Of a stretch of DNA of 64,000 bases, positions 34,178 through 45,368 are shown piece by piece (within the stretch, counting starts at the first letter, position 1; each line of letters starts with the position of its first letter). The notes beneath the pieces are model-generated. The model was not told where the DNA came from, ran no database searches, and saw only the letters and a program-made list of their open reading frames with translations. A program made the position numbers and the translations under genes. This stretch comes from Isoetes taiwanensis (lineage: Eukaryota; Streptophyta; Lycopodiopsida; Isoetales; Isoetaceae), in the NCBI GenBank assembly GCA_021234155.1, contig JAJEKV010000066.1, positions 2,553,552 to 2,617,551 of the forward strand, written 5' to 3'.

Positions 34178-34986
34178 GTGCAACGCATGTCAGTAAAGCA
34201 ATTACTTAAGTACATCATGAGGAATGAGGTCGTACATAAGCTACAAGTTGTCGACCCCGACCATAAGAGTAAGAAGGAAGATGCTACTTCGGAACAGTTG
34301 CCTCGGCCAATTTCTAAGTTAATCAAGAAGTCCCATGATATACCTCCAGGTGAAATTTGAGAGCTTTTGCTCTACAAATTGACCTCAGTGGACGATAAAA
34401 AATCATTTTCATTCTCATTCTCATTCTCATTCTCATTCTCATTCTCATTCTCATTCTACAGAGGCGTAGAGTCTGAAATCACTCTTGCACCAGATGCAGA
34501 GCCGACCAGCAAAGCTCTTATAGAATGAGCACTTCTGAGCTAGCAGAGCTCAAGAAGCTTGTATGAGTTGATCGACTTGGGATCCTTCCGGCCAGGATGG
34601 AAGTCTAAAGATGTATATCAACTATGGGCAGCTCAACAAACAAACGACATAATGGATCAGCCCCAAGGAGCAAGATTCTTCTACAAAATCGACTTAAGCT
34701 CAAGCAATCATCAAATAAGGATGAAGGGGGAAGGTAATTATAAGACTCCTTCAGAACACGGTATGGGCACTATGACTTCATAGTAATGCCCTTGAGTCTA
34801 TGGAATGCTCCACCAACTTGTATGCATTTGAGGAACGACATCTTCGAAGATTTTCTTGGACGAGTTTGTCATCAATCTCTCTTCAACGACATCGTGATCT
34901 ACAACAAATTAATGGAAGAGCATGTAGCCCAATTGAGGGAAGCTATGGAGATGCTAAGACGTCGCCACTCATTGGCAAGCTTTTGA
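34178..34986 (+). pseudogene. RT remnant of copy B
   Basis: The reading goes from the pre-RT linker (34178-34360) through FFYKIDLSSSNHQIRMK (motif A, near 34680) to DFLGRVCHQSLFNDIVIYN near 34850. The last box holds LFND where the catalytic Y-I-D-D should be, so the active site is lost. Several frame changes and a CATTCT microsatellite lie in the linker. Confidence 0.7.
34404..34457 (+). repeat. (CATTCT)n microsatellite
   Basis: About nine copies of CATTCT lie within the linker before the RT of copy B. They are absent from the corresponding part of copy A, so this is a local expansion. Confidence 0.9.
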
Positions 34987-35279
34987 AGCATCAATTTGCA
35001 ATGCCATCTCCACTTCGGCAAGCGAATTCAGCAAGAAAATAGAAGCCATCCCCTCTAACATGGAGTTCAAGCACATATGGGCTAGTCTTTGCAAGAGTGC
35101 AAGGACGGATTAAGAAAGAGAAACCTTCAAATATTTTAAAAAGGAAGGCAATCTTTAATATCAAAGAACAACTATGCGTACTTAAAGCATAAGGAGTAAG
35201 AAAAATCTTTCATGACACGTATAATAGCCCTATTTCCGGCCATTAAAGGCCTACTTCAAGATTAAAAGTAGCGACTTCT

Positions 35280-36098
35280 GGCCGGACATGAAGAAGCATA
35301 TAGTCAGGTATATCCAAGAATGTCAGTTGCGTCAGCAGTCAAAGGCAGAACAACTTCGAATTCCAGGAGTTTTGGAACCTTGGGCGGTGCCAGACGCCAA
35401 GTGGGAAGTCATCAGCATGGGTTTTATACTTGGCTTTCCAAGGACAACAAGAAGCTTTGAAGCCTTGATGGTTGTGGTATATAACTCATTAAAAGGGCAT
35501 ATATTTGCCATGCCACACCATAGACACTGCTTTGGATCTAGCCGTGTGGTCTACATAAGAGTTTTTTTTAGGCTGCATGGAATGCACAGGTCGATCATCA
35601 CCAATAGAGATGTTTAGTAAGACTTCTTCAACACGAGCCGCACCAACTTGTGGATGAGTTTTGCTTATCATTTGCAGTCAAATGGGCACAATTTTGGAGA
35701 GCACGTTGAGAAACTATGATTGGAACAAGCAATCCAAATGGGCCGATTACATCCACCTGGTCAATTACGTACAATAATATGAAGCAAGAGTCATCGAAGA
35801 TGTCTCCTCCATGATCACTTATAGTTATCAATGCTCGACCCTAGTTATGTGGCATAATCTAGTGCCCAAGGTGGAAGTTTCTCAACAACGACAGCAGATA
35901 CGCAACAATTTATGGTAGAAGTGCGAGAATATCTTCAAACAACAAAGGCACATCTGAAGAGTCTAGCAGATAGACATAAAACTCCTCAAGAGTTTGTGCT
36001 GAGAGATAAAGTTGGCTCAAGTAAAGGTCAAGCAAGGGAACCTTCACATCGGCAATTGTAAGTAGCTTGCTCCAAGGTGGGCAGGACCCTTCAAGATT
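35280..36098 (+). pseudogene. Integrase remnant of copy B
   Basis: This starts with the second half of the zinc-binding domain (YIQECQLRQQSK, where the second Cys is still present) and goes into the core with DAKWEVISMGFILGFPRT. The first catalytic Asp of the family MDF box is Gly here. The rest of the core is split over frames to about 35830, followed by a helical segment and linker. Confidence 0.7.
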
Positions 36099-36480
36099 TT
36101 GAAGCGAGTAGGGAGCCAAGCCTACAATCTCAACTTACCTACCCATCTTAAAGTCCACAAGGTCTTCCATGCGAGCCTGTTGAAGAGGCACATTCCAAAC
36201 CCGGAGGAGGTTTTGGAAACTCCAACTTTGTTGGAAATGACGGAGGAACAAGTTGAAATTGTGCCTGAATTGCTTCTTGATAAGTCATTCAAGATGACCA
36301 GGAGGTCTCAGTTCCTCCAATAATTGGTCAAGTGGAAGCACTTGCCCGTGTAAGACGCAACCTGGGTGTTGAAGTAGGATTTGGAGAAGCAATACCTGGA
36401 CTTCATGAGGGAGTTTGATGGGCGGGTCGTCTCCGATCTTGTCGACGCCGACTTGCCAAGCGGTTAGCTTAGTGTGTTTC
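36099..36480 (+). pseudogene. Integrase C-terminus and chromodomain of copy B
   Basis: The frame reads VGSQAYNLNLPTHLKVHKVFHASLLK, the common end of Ty3/gypsy integrases. It then gives RRSQFLQ, a stop, and LVKWKHLP with DATW, LEKQYLDF and EFDGRVV, a chromodomain with its aromatic residues. It is nearly the same as the start of copy A in antisense. Confidence 0.8.
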
Positions 36481-36539
36481 TTAGTTAGCCTTAGTGGTGG
36501 CACGTGCATTCTAGCTAGTGGAGTGCATATGCCAGAATC

Positions 36540-37177
36540 TTGGAATGTGTAGGCGATGATGGGATACGTCCTAAGGCATTCTCTAGGCCAACACGCACCA
36601 AGAGGTGCGCATGACCAGTAGGGTCATGTGAGAGAGGAAGTGAGGCATGGTGGGCGATGCTGGGACATCTGTCAGATGCTCTCTATGCCACGATGCGGGG
36701 AATGCGCACCTGACCATAGGGGGTCATGGTGAGGCATAAGTGATCATGCGCGATGATGGGATCGTGAGACGTTCCCTAGCATAAAACCCTCGGGGGCATG
36801 AGGCACTGGGGTGTACTCGACCACGGGAATCGAGTACAAGGTAGCACTTGATCATGGGCAATGATAGGATCATCTTAAATGGTCCTTAAGCTCAAATCCT
36901 TATGGGGCCATGATCGAGTGCAAGGTAGTAGTCGGCTCAAGGAGGTAATTAGGGGGGTGGTCCCCTAAAACCACAAACTTATTAACTTATATAACGTAAT
37001 GTGCTACTGTGCAGGCCAGTGAAGAGAATCATGAAGGAGGGAGCACGTTACGAGAAGATAGGAGTCATAGATTTTAGACTAACTATGAACTCCTAAATTT
37101 GTTGTAATAATATTATATGTGTATACATTTATAATAATAGTTGTTATGGCTATATAATTTTGTATAACTTATAAATA
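36540..37177 (+). other. 3' untranslated region of copy B
   Basis: This has repeated GGTCATG and GCGATGATGGGA words and is non-coding. It matches the minus strand of 57613-58283 over several blocks (for example TGGTCCCCTAAAACCACAAA), which ties the copies together. Confidence 0.75.
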
Positions 37178-37180
37178 CAA

Positions 37181-37223
37181 GAAACTTATCGCGGCGTGAC
37201 TTCACGGCCGCCGCGAACGTTTC
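37181..37223. repeat. GC-rich hairpin
   Basis: GAAAC-to-GCGGCG pairs with CGCCGC-to-GTTTC around a short loop. It lies right at the point where copy B breaks off and may be the end of the inserted DNA. Confidence 0.5.
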
Positions 37224-39090
37224 TCTTCCCCAACTCATCTATGCAGGGTAAATTTGTGTAACTTTCGCCGCTCACTACCTGGATAAACATAGGTATGCAT
37301 CCATCCTCTATCTATTCATTTCAATATCTAAACACAACAATAATAAACATTAGTTTTTTTGTATCATAAATTCTGCAACTGATAATTTTCTAGCAGAAGC
37401 CTTGGCAGAAGCATGACATATGCCAAGTCAAGGCCATCCAAATACTGGCTTTGGCATTTTGTTTATGCTTGATGGATGAAATCATTAAGTTATCCCACTC
37501 ACAACAAGACACTAAATAGTCATCAACATAGCAATTGAAATGCAAGATAGAAAGTTTATGCCTTTAAGATTTTTGAATTATAGTTACCTCAAAAAGGTTA
37601 TATTGTCTTGCAAGAAAATTTGTCTTTGCCCTCATCATCACGAGCTCTCTTAAATCTACGCGATCTCGATTTATCTATACTTTCTATTTGATAAGTCTCC
37701 AGAAATATTTTTCTTCCTTGTTTTCATCACAGATAGGTGACCTCTGTCTTTTCTACCACTTTCTCCCTTTCCGCTCGAATTGGAAACTCTCTTAAAAGCC
37801 AATACTACTCTAGAGAAAGATGTGAATCCTTTTGCCCAACTCGTGGCAAAGGAGTTTTGTATTAAGTCAAAAGGATCTCATCTATGGACTTGGCAAATTG
37901 AACTAAAAAGTGTCTAAATTGGAGAACTCTAACCTTCAAATTTTATGGCAACCTTAAATTTGGTCTCCACTATCTTGCTAAGGAAGCCTAATCGGCACTT
38001 TTTCCAGAAGATTTCAACAACAAAACATGTCGAAGCTACTCATATAATGGTTGAAAAACCATTGAAATTAAATCGATGTGCCTTGAAATGGTTTAAACAC
38101 CTTAAAAAAAAAGGGGTGAGCACCCAGATATCGGGTCCACCAACGTGCTGCTTGCACAAGACCTGGAGGCCCGGATTTGTTCTGATCTGATCGGCTGCTA
38201 GTTCAATCTTACCGTGGTTCTACCGAGGGTATCGGCAAAAGATGAAGGTCCGAATCTAAAAAAGGGAAAAACAGGGTCGAAGAGCTAACGCCGGAGTTGA
38301 GGTTGCAAAGCAGGAGCAAGCCTTCCAAGAGGAATTTTCGCCCAGGGAATTTTGATTGGCAGGGATTTTTGTTGTTACAGCTGCCTAGTTTTGAATGAGG
38401 GTTTTCCTGGTAATTAGAATGATGGCCTTGAAATTAGTCCACAGAGCTAATTGATTCACTGTAATTCAAAAGCCTGAAAGAGCATTTAGGAGGCAGTTCT
38501 AACCCATTTACGGGTGGATACCATTTTGAATGGAAATTCCCTGTTATGGGCACAGTATTCTCCGATTTAAATGGGGTCGTTCAGGCCTGGATTTTAAGCA
38601 ACCGGAGCTGCCTCAAAGCAAGCTCCACAACAATGAGGGCATTTGGGCAAGGAGAAAAGGCAACTGGAGCAGAGGCTAATTTAATCGAGGCGTTCACATG
38701 AGACAAAGGAAGGATTTTGATGTTTGTTAACAGGAAACAGGGCCGAAATTTCAAGGCACAAACCTTCAATTTATTTTGCCAAAGATGAAGCTTCAAGTAA
38801 TTCAAGGAAGAGGCTGGTCCAAACGGCAATCACACCCATGGTTCAACCTGTTAGGTTGTAGATCACACCAACTATGATTCCTTCTGTTCCAAAATGACAG
38901 AATGGGAAATCTGAGCTCCCGCAATGCAGGAATAAATGCCCAATCGAGAAGCTCTTTCTCTTCTCTGTATTATTCCCTGGCCCGGCCATCTCAACAGCAA
39001 AGGGATCGTCTGGGATGTGCATTAATCTGAGGGAGGGAAGTAGTCATTGAGCCATTCTGACTAATCTCAGAAAAGAGAAGCTCTGTTTTT
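37224..39090. other. Inserted DNA, no gene seen
   Basis: No domain was recognised on either strand. Short readings (37945-38190 plus, 38829-38581 minus) have no family. It belongs to the stretch 37178-40213 that seems to interrupt copy B. Confidence 0.4.
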
Positions 39091-39091
39091 T

Positions 39092-39479
39092 TTACAGTAT
39101 CCGCCGCTGTGCCGCTGCAACAGAGGTGCCAATTCGACCTAGTGCAGTCCTCTCCCTAACACAAAATGCATCCTCATGCATAGAAGAATAATGGGCATTC
39201 TCATCATCTTCATAGCCATCCCCAAGCCTTCTAATAAGCTCCCTAATACTGGGTTCTTCTTCTAATTGGTGACTGCCAGAATTAAATCCAAGCTCCATCG
39301 TCTGCTGCAAATTGTCATTACTATGAATAACATCAGATGGGACAGATGGGATGAACAACTCACGTAGCCATCAGAATTACAGAAACATGTCAAAGAGGAG
39401 GATTTTGAAAGGGAGGGAGCATGAGATTGGCTTAGGCTTTTGATGGAGCAGCAAAGATGACCAAGAAACAGACACTTAC
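39092..39479 (-). other. Sequence after transketolase exon 1, unknown reading
   Basis: This begins like the transketolase intron. From 39358 to 39092 it has an open minus-strand frame of 88 codons ([20 protein letters not shown], ending AAAQRRIL). It is not transketolase and not recognised. It could be a second captured exon joined to the first, but no clear acceptor was seen. Confidence 0.35.
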
Positions 39480-39954
39480 AGGGACACTGGGACATTGTCC
39501 CTGCGAGATGTAATAATGCATACTGAAGCATGCAGCCATGACCAGCTGACAATACAAACCGATCCCTGTTGAACCATTTCGGATTTTTAGAATTAAACCT
39601 CATAATCTCATCATACAGTATATGGCCCATGGGAGCACATCCCATGGGAAGACCCGGATGGCCAGATTTAGCTTTTTCCACTGCATCAATTGTCAGGAAC
39701 CGAATAGTATTAATCGATCGCTCAATCAACTCAGTATCTGTCTTCTTCAAAGTCTCGACAGCAGCTGTAGCAGCAACTCTGAGCTGTTTCCTTTGTCTAG
39801 CAAAAGAAGCACGGGGATGGACAGCACAGCCATCAATCTGAGAAACTAAACGGAGTCCAGAAAAGCTATTGAAAGAGTGTTTTGGGGATCCAAGGCGCTC
39901 GGAAGAAGCAGCCATGGAGGAAGCTGGAGAAGAGGCGAACGATGTGGGCGGCAT
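39480..39954 (-). pseudogene. Transketolase exon 1 fragment, plastid type
   Basis: The minus-strand reading opens [13 protein letters not shown] (or at the inner Met, 39914) with a Ser-rich, acid-poor leader typical of plastid transit peptides. It then gives [39 protein letters not shown] and [22 protein letters not shown], the strongly conserved thiamine-diphosphate-binding start of transketolase, the Calvin-cycle enzyme that moves two-carbon units. The GHPGLPMG and SAGHG boxes are intact. A splice-donor-like GTAAGT follows at 39479. No later exon is present (the enzyme has about 670-740 residues), so this is a captured or duplicated first exon. One base seems shifted just before the donor. 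Confidence 0.85.
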
Positions 39955-41267
39955 TGCACGCCTAGCTGCGGGCAGGAATTGGGTGCCGGATCATTGCTTG
40001 CATCAGAACAGGTGATCGCAGAACAGGGGTGAACAGAGGTGCCAGTGCAAAAATGATTGCTTGCAGAGCAACGTGTCAAACCATACAATATTTTCTTTTA
40101 AAGATTTTGAAAATGAAGAAAAAATATACGTGTCAACCTCAGGGCTGTGCTCAGCCCAGAAAAAATACTTCCTATTTTTTAAGAACAGAAATGTTACTGC
40201 TTTATATATGGTACTAGAAAAAGTGCCCAGCGTTGCTGGGCTTTTCGTTGGAATTAAATTTCAGAATTAGTAAAGTTATAGTTGAAATCGTTCTTATAAA
40301 ATGTTTTACTTAATTGAGCTTAGAGTATAAATACAACTTATGAAGTTTTGAAATGTTCATAGCAATTGTCTTCCATTTGTCATGCATGTGAATCCATGTG
40401 TCCACTTTGGATATTGCCTTGCGAGAATCATACCTATTTAGTTCCGATTGGAACTCTTGCACTTTGTCCAAATTGACTTCCACTTGTAGAGCTATCATGG
40501 GACATCTTTATTGTATATGGCATATTTTTAATTGCGATCAATGAAGATCGACATTTGTCAATTATGTATGGCAGCAATCTAGGCATTTGTTGAGCGCCCT
40601 ACATAAATTGGCAAACTCTATTTAGTTGTCTATCTATGATAACTGTGAATGTTTTGTTCTACATCTAATCTAATGTTTATGACTTATTCATGAAAAGATG
40701 GGTCAAACCCTAGGGATGTAAAATACAACTTTTGGTAACAGAAGAAATAAATTCTTGAGCATTCATTATTATAAAATAGAGACATGTTGAGAGCAAATGT
40801 ACAGAAACAATTGGTATGCGCATCTATATCCTTCACTATGCATAATATATTCCATTTGGGTTCTCATATGGAGGCCTATAGTTGGATCATAAACAAGTAC
40901 TTTTGCTTTTCTCATCTTCCCTTTTTTTTTAGTTGAAGGAAACAAATATTTTATATCATAAGGGCTGTAAGATTAGGTGGAACATTGTAGAATTTTATGC
41001 AATATTAGTGATGAGCAACTTGTCTAAATGGAATGGCTATGTTGTAATTTGACATAATTTCGCATCAGTTAAGTTGTTACTAATAGCAAGGATTGATATT
41101 CTCAAGTTGAGGGGAAGAGGCTAGAACTCATAAGGCTCTGAAGATACCCCAACAACCATTCTACTTATTTTCTTGTCAACTGGTACTTTGACATGTAAAA
41201 ATATCTAGAAGTTGATAATGTCATACACAAAGTTTCTAAGCACATTTTATGTGTAGATGTACTGTGC

Positions 41268-41650
41268 TCAAACATTAGAGTTTCCAAAATTTTTGGCATT
41301 TTGGCAGAGTTTACAACAATGTGTCCATGAAGTGTACAACAATTGTTGTCCAAATGCACAAGTTCTGCAAACTGGTGAAGTAACATGAATTTGATTCGTG
41401 AAGAAGTCCAAGAACTTCAAGTTGAGGGCATCAAAATCATCTTCATTGCTGCCATTTAAATTGTTACTAATAAGCTCAAGCATTCTGATGACTTGAAAAC
41501 TATGGAGCTCTTTGGGTAAGTTGTAAATAGTGCCTCAAGCTTTAGTAGATCCCCAAATTGTCACAAATAGAACCAGTGAGCTGGTTGCCATGATAAGATG
41601 AGGACTTGCAAATTTTCTCCCAATGCCTAAAACACATCTGCAAGTGACAT
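41268..41650 (-). pseudogene. Leucine-rich repeat fragment in the Helitron
   Basis: Minus-strand pieces read LGENLQVLILSWQ, GDLLKLEALFTT, FQVIRMLELISNNLNG and FDALNLKFLDFF in shifting frames, with the L-x-x-L-x-L spacing of plant leucine-rich repeats. It has the same orientation as the Helitron, as expected for a captured gene piece. It is too short and broken to name the parent. Confidence 0.4.
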
Positions 41651-44536
41651 GCATTGTAGAAAATCTAAATTAACCAACAAATACTTTTTCAGGAACATAT
41701 GATCTTTGAAAATTTGATGAAATAGCTCTCGGCTCCTTCCTGCATGCAGAAAATGAATTTGATATTCCATATAGGGAAAAAGAAAAATAGATCGCACCCG
41801 GTCTTATTTGCTGTTGATGCACGAAAAGAAAAAATAGAAAAAGATACAACCCTATGCCTTATGCCTTGCAAAAGGAAATCTGTATTCTTAAACCTGGCAG
41901 TTATGGTGGAGAAAAGGGTGCTATGTGAAAGGGCGCCACAATGTTCAATATGAGATGTCCAATCCTCACACATTTTAGGAAGTAATGTCCGAAACATAAT
42001 TAGAGCCACAATGTTTAAAATGAGATGCCCGCCCTAAAACCAAAGTTCAATCCAATGGAATTATAACGGAAAAAATATCAAATAAGCGGATACAATGCAT
42101 TCCATAAGTGATGTAACTCCATTTAATAATCTCTAGCAACTATGGACGTTACCAAATCCAACATGACAAACTTGAACAAATAATTCAAGCAACAATAAGA
42201 TTCTACGAGCAAGAATAACTCACAATTTTTTACTCACTATTGTGTGGGGGTACACCCGGAGTTAGAAATCATGATAACCATGACCCAAAATGGCATACCA
42301 GCATTTACATTTTCTTTATCGTCATAGTCTTTTCCAAGGCCCTTAATATATTTCGACAAGCATTTGACAGATACTTCAACTTTTCCATAAGCTACCATCT
42401 CAAGAAAGCCTTCACCAAATTTTTGAACAAGATATTTGGCCTTTTTCTAAAAAAACCACTAACACATCCAATGGAGGCTCGAGCTCTTTCAAAACAACAC
42501 GAAATTACGAATAATGCCTTCATTACATAGATACATAATAATTATAACCACACTAAACTTTTGGAATAATAATACTTCTTTGGACCGGGGCCATGAAGTC
42601 CAGGAAGTAGTCCACCAAAAAGAAGAGCTAAAGAAATCTGCGGCATTATTCAAAGGCGCGAGGTTAAATAAAAGCATCACTTCTAATGTCAACTCTAAGA
42701 GCATTTCGCACATAAATGACATTTTTTAAATTGCAACACAAACTTAAGCCATATCAAACTTAGCACCATTCCTCAATCATCATAGTAATATAGAAATATG
42801 GCCATTCTAGATTAAATTATTTCTTTATTAGATAGTTAGTTCGAACACCGAACGAACTTCAAGAAATAAGAAATGCAACCAAATACCAAGGAGTTTCAGC
42901 CATATCCAAGCTCCCATGTTATTCTCTCCATTATATACATGATGACATGGCCATCACATATTAACCCAAATAATAATGTAACTTTTTCATTAACAATGCA
43001 TTTCAAATAAATGCTTAAGATAAAAGGATAGGAACGCCATATATTCATAAAAGGGAACATCTGAAACATTTACCATCTGTTTCCACAATAATCGAATTTA
43101 AAAGATGTATTTTACACATTTTAAGCGTTTAAGTGTTATTCACTCTATAACAAGATTTCATCTTATAACAAGTTAAAAATATGCATTTTAAAGGAAGATA
43201 GTTTATAGCATTAGCACAACTCCACGAAATAAAACCATGCACGAGTTTCCAAGTATAATTTCTTTATAAACTGTGTTTTGTTCAAACGAAATGCATCTGA
43301 GTCCGAGTTAGGCACCCATCCGAAAACACATACATAAATGTCACTAAATTTAATCGTAAAACATCATAAATTATGTTGGTGCGAGTAAAGCTCTTGAATA
43401 GGGCACAATTCTTTAAAGCTCAACATGATGGCAAGTTAACTCAATTTGGAGAAGAAGGCGAGAAAGGGACTTGAATTTGCAGCGATGTAGAAAGAAGCAC
43501 GCCATTAATTTATCATTCGGTTGACTCTCAATAGTTGTTATGAACATTTACCATGAGCTAATGTCCTCAAACTGTTTAGCTCCTTACCATGCAATATACA
43601 AACCTATCTGATCATGCAAAAGCGAGAACTTACACACGAGTCCCATGGCATTGAAAGTTGCGCATTGTGCTTCGCTTCTTCAAAAGCTGGTGTACAATAA
43701 TAAGGAAGGTTAACTAAAAGGGAAGGAAAAAAAAAATGAGAGGAGGAGGGCTGCTGCGGCATACACATAGATGTTACCTTGTCACACAAGGGATTCCCAT
43801 TGCAAGTCCAGGGCCTTACTTCCTCAATCATTCTACCAAATTCAGATCCTCGGTTTCCTCTTCTGAGAACCTAGCGTAATTATTGAACTGATGGCTTGAC
43901 CTATATGAGGTGGTAGATTTCAAAAGTATAGCTACATGGCTTTTGTTGTATTGGAGTTCCTAATAGAAGAATTGACATTCTTGTGAAATCACCGGAGAGA
44001 GATGGGCTATGGCAATACCCAAATTGGTTTAACTCTACTCTGCTTTGTTAGTTTAACTCTCCAAGACAAACAACCATATTAACTACCTAAAATTGAAGAG
44101 AATATGTATAAATAAAAGACTTACATGAAAAACAAGGGGGTGGCCAATTGGAGAATTCCCGCCGACCACCTAGGGATCAGGCTGAAGGCGGATCGTTGGG
44201 CGCTTCATGAGGGGCAATTAGTAATACATCCCGCTCTAAAAACTTGGCCGATCATTCATTCTTCAAGGAAAAAAAAATCTAGCCCTGCTTCTGCAGTGTA
44301 TAAGCGCCTTAAATATGAAGCCTCAAACGTCAAGCAGAGCAGATGAACTATGTGGTCGGCTTTGCAGATGCCCAACAAAAACCCTATTTATTTATTAAGG
44401 AGAGAGCTCTGATTATAATGAACTTACCTCAAGAAGGGGAATAGGATCGGGGCAGAACTCTCGCCATTGAGATGTTTTCCACATACTGCTCTGACTCTCC
44501 CTGGTAGCATTTCTCCATGCGCCCAGGAATTCAACC
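41651..44536. other. Helitron interior, no gene seen
   Basis: AT-rich with short readings on both strands. A 30-bp block starting GCCACAATGTT is repeated at 41935 and 42005. No conserved domain was recognised. Confidence 0.4.
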
Positions 44537-44925
44537 TTCAAAATAAACTGCAGAAATGTTGACGGATTGCATGAATACAGGCTGCTCCATACTCAAATCC
44601 ACAAAAAGTGCCACAAAGTGCCATGACAAAAAAAAGGGAGCCACAAAATGCACTGGAGAACTGCCGCTGGAAAACTGCCGCTATATATGATTTGAAAGGA
44701 AAACCGCCCCTACATTTCTCCATCTGCTTAGAATTCACACATCCGGATGCCTTCAAAATAAACTACAAATATGTTGACGGATTGCATGAATACAGGCTGC
44801 TCCATACTCAAATCCTCAAATCCACAAAAAGCGCCACAAAGTGCCATGACAAAAAAAAGGAGCCACAAAATGCACTGGAGAACTGCCGTTTGAAGGAAAA
44901 CCGCCTCTACAACCTCTTCATTGAA
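44537..44925 (+). repeat. Two-copy tandem duplication in the Helitron
   Basis: The block CCTTCAAAATAAACT through TTGACGGATTGCATG to GCACTGGAGAACTGCCG occurs at about 44537 and again at about 44754, a period near 217 bp. The first copy has an extra internal part. Confidence 0.85.
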
Positions 44926-45215
44926 ATTTTCCTATCAACCGGACCAAAATGAAAGCGACAAAATCAACAATCAAGATGGTGCAAAATGGCTTATTAGCCA
45001 TTGATCCAGGCCATTTTCGTCATTCATGACGTGGCAAGGAAAGACAGAAAGAAAGAGCAAGGAAAGACAGGAAAGACGCTCCCATTTGCCTAGACACAAA
45101 TCTTTCTAACTGATTTTAAATCTGACGCTCTAAAATGGAAGTTCTGAAATGCAAAAAATCAAGGGTTAAGATTGCGCACAGACTATCACAAAACTCCTTT
45201 ATTATTATATATAGA

Positions 45216-45368
45216 TGATATAGCCTTATACATAATAACTAATTAACAAAAAGTTGGTCTTTTCAATAGAGTTAAGTTCTTATATTCTTGTTGTGTGCTT
45301 TTGCAGGATTAGTGTAGGTTAGTCACCTTAGCGTAATGCTGAGGACGACATTATCCTAAGGGGAAGAA
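45216..45368 (+). other. End of 3' untranslated region and polypurine tract (copy B)
   Basis: TTGCAGGATTAG and GTCACCTTAGCG, followed by CCTAAGGGGAAGAA just before the LTR, match the minus strand at 57599-57680. The purine run is the start site for plus-strand synthesis. Confidence 0.7.

Larger units (their letters stand above)
33230..37177 (+). mobile_element. Ty3/gypsy chromovirus, copy B (decayed)
   Basis: On the plus strand there are gag remnants (33260-33800), RT (34178-34990), integrase (35280-36100), integrase tail with chromodomain (36100-36480) and a 3' untranslated region (36540-37177). The last part matches the minus-strand sequence 58283-57770 of the third copy. No 5' LTR or primer site was found upstream of 33230, so the 5' end is lost. 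The 3' untranslated region breaks off near 37177 and appears to resume at 45216, followed by a polypurine tract and the LTR at 45369. The DNA between is therefore likely a later insertion. Confidence 0.75.
40214..45215 (-). mobile_element. Non-autonomous Helitron
   Basis: In minus orientation the 5' end is TCTATATATAATAATAAAGG (45215 downward) and the 3' end is CTAG (40217-40214), preceded by a GCCCAGC/GCTGGGC hairpin at 40225-40241. The bases outside are A before the 5' end and T after the 3' end, the normal A/T target of Helitrons. No Rep or helicase domain was found, so it depends on another element. It is 5002 bp long and sits at the right edge of the DNA that interrupts copy B. Confidence 0.82.
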
